From Ghiorsea sp. (GTDB lineage: Bacteria; Pseudomonadota; Zetaproteobacteria; Mariprofundales; Mariprofundaceae): DNA of 7,409 nucleotides. Made by a program: the position numbers and the translations under genes. Positions within the stretch are counted from its first letter, which is position 1; every line of letters starts with the position of its first letter. The stretch lies in assembly GCA_027019685.1 (NCBI GenBank), contig JALUWH010000258.1, positions 1-7,409 of the forward strand, written 5' to 3'. Shown one piece after another: positions 6,919 to 7,409 of this stretch. The notes below the pieces were generated by a model, which was given only the letters and a program-made list of their open reading frames with translations, did not search any database and was not told where the DNA came from.

Positions 6919-7013
6919 TTACTCACCACTTACTCACCACTTACTCACCACTTACTCACCACTTACTCACCACTTACTCACCACTTACTCACCACTTACT
7001 CACCACTTACTCA
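6911..7013 (-). repeat. 11-bp tandem repeat, nine perfect copies, spanning stop codon to GTG start
   Basis: On the plus strand the unit is CTCACCACTTA; read as transcript it is TAAGTGGTGAG. Nine identical units run from 6911 to 7009, and a further CTCA at 7010-7013 begins a tenth. The first transcribed unit supplies the TAA stop (7009-7007) of the upstream gene, and the last supplies the GTG GTG start of the hda-like gene (6918-6913). Every unit contains TAA and, since 11 is not a multiple of 3, all frames are closed across the array. Each also contains GGTGA, complementary to the 3' end of 16S rRNA. The absence of any sequence difference between units suggests recent expansion by slippage. 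Confidence 0.97.
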
Positions 7014-7409
7014 ACAAGCCAATCATACAAGCTTCCTTCAGGCTGCTTGATTGCCTTCATACCATAAGCAGCAAACCATGATGGCAACCATGAATCATCA
7101 CCATCGCGCAAAACCAAACGGTACTCACGACGCTGTTTCTGCAATAACGTTGGCACAATACTTTCCACCACTGCTAGCTTTAACAATGCCTGCTCCAGCA
7201 TTACCTGTGATGCCAGCTCATACTCTGCTTCTATGCGCAACAACACTACATTTGAGGCAGTATCAAACTTCATATCATCTTGATAAGCATCACGAATATT
7301 TAACAACACTTGTTTTAAGAATGCTTGCAATTGATAGTCGGTATATCCTTGCATAGGAATATTGGTTTGCTGCAACAAGTCTGCAGAAAAATCACCTTGC
7401 ACATCCACA
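7007..7409 (-). CDS. C-terminal part of an unrecognised protein (possibly DUF2066-like), 5' end outside the window
   Basis: About 134 codons are open to the right edge and end at TAA 7009-7007, the first base triplet of the tandem array. The GTG near 7408 is probably an internal valine, so I treat the gene as partial. The visible part is soluble, with alternating helix and strand pattern: VDVQGDFSADLLQQ, a run LRIEAEYELASQVMLEQALLKLAVVESIVP, then REYRLVLRDGDDSWLPSWFAAYGMK. There is no membrane segment or recognisable catalytic motif. The pattern and its place just upstream of hda fit the C-terminus of DUF2066 proteins, which I recall near hda/purM in gammaproteobacteria. This identification is tentative. 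Its last codon (GAG) and stop match the repeat phase, so the upstream gene contributes the first repeat unit. Confidence 0.7.
   Translation of the reverse strand, partial: VDVQGDFSADLLQQTNIPMQGYTDYQLQAFLKQVLLNIRDAYQDDMKFDTASNVVLLRIEAEYELASQVMLEQALLKLAVVESIVPTLLQKQRREYRLVLRDGDDSWLPSWFAAYGMKAIKQPEGSLYDWLVE

Noticed and set aside
6911..7013. CRISPR array or iteron origin
   Set aside because: The units are contiguous with no spacers, and no cas or plasmid rep gene is nearby. The array is in phase with gene ends, which fits slippage at a gene junction better than an origin.
6847..7050. Plus-strand reading frame encoding an 11-residue repetitive peptide across the tandem array
   Set aside because: An 11-bp repeat read in any open frame yields an 11-residue periodic peptide. 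The frame overlaps the hda-like gene antisense, has no Shine-Dalgarno and no family features.

Overview
The window looks like a proteobacterial chromosome. It is AT-rich (roughly 40-45% G+C by eye), and every gene I can support lies on the minus strand, so transcription runs from high to low coordinates. It carries a complete-looking pyruvate dehydrogenase (PDH) operon of the E1-alpha/E1-beta type, in which the E3 subunit has its own lipoyl domain, plus a short hda-type operon. An Hda-like DnaA homologue points to Proteobacteria. The alpha/beta E1 and the CLNWGC redox motif in E3 are unlike the E. coli AceE/AceF/Lpd system. A zetaproteobacterium or another deep-branching, low-GC proteobacterium is a guess only; the sequence does not fix the lineage.

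Layout in transcription order. 7409-7007: C-terminal part of an unrecognised protein (possibly DUF2066-like), open at the window edge. 7013-6911: nine perfect tandem copies of an 11-bp unit that fill exactly the gap between that gene's stop codon and the GTG start of the next. 6918-6229: a divergent Hda/DnaA-like ATPase. 6236-5772: a small YkuD-type L,D-transpeptidase without a signal peptide, overlapping the hda-like gene by 8 nt. 5771-5330: a 442-bp AT-rich spacer with no gene, which must hold the PDH promoter/leader unless the operon is read from upstream. 5329-4274: pdhA (E1 alpha). 4272-3292: pdhB (E1 beta). 3203-1884: E2 acetyltransferase. 1790-1: lipoyl-E3 dihydrolipoamide dehydrogenase, which runs off the left edge with probably only a few residues missing.

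The four PDH genes encode one machine. E1 alpha/beta decarboxylates pyruvate on thiamine diphosphate, E2 passes the acetyl group from its lipoyl arm to CoA, and E3 reoxidises the lipoamide and makes NADH. The start of the E2 gene and the start of the E3 gene are near copies: the first 60 residues differ at only two positions, and the copy extends upstream through the ribosome binding site into a hairpin-forming spacer repeat. The duplicated unit is therefore leader plus lipoyl domain, not only the domain.

The least ordinary structure is the 11-bp array before the hda-like gene. Each unit contains a TAA stop, a GTG GTG start pair and a GGTGA anti-Shine-Dalgarno core, so copy number can change without altering either protein. 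I see no RNA genes, insertion sequences or CRISPR array.
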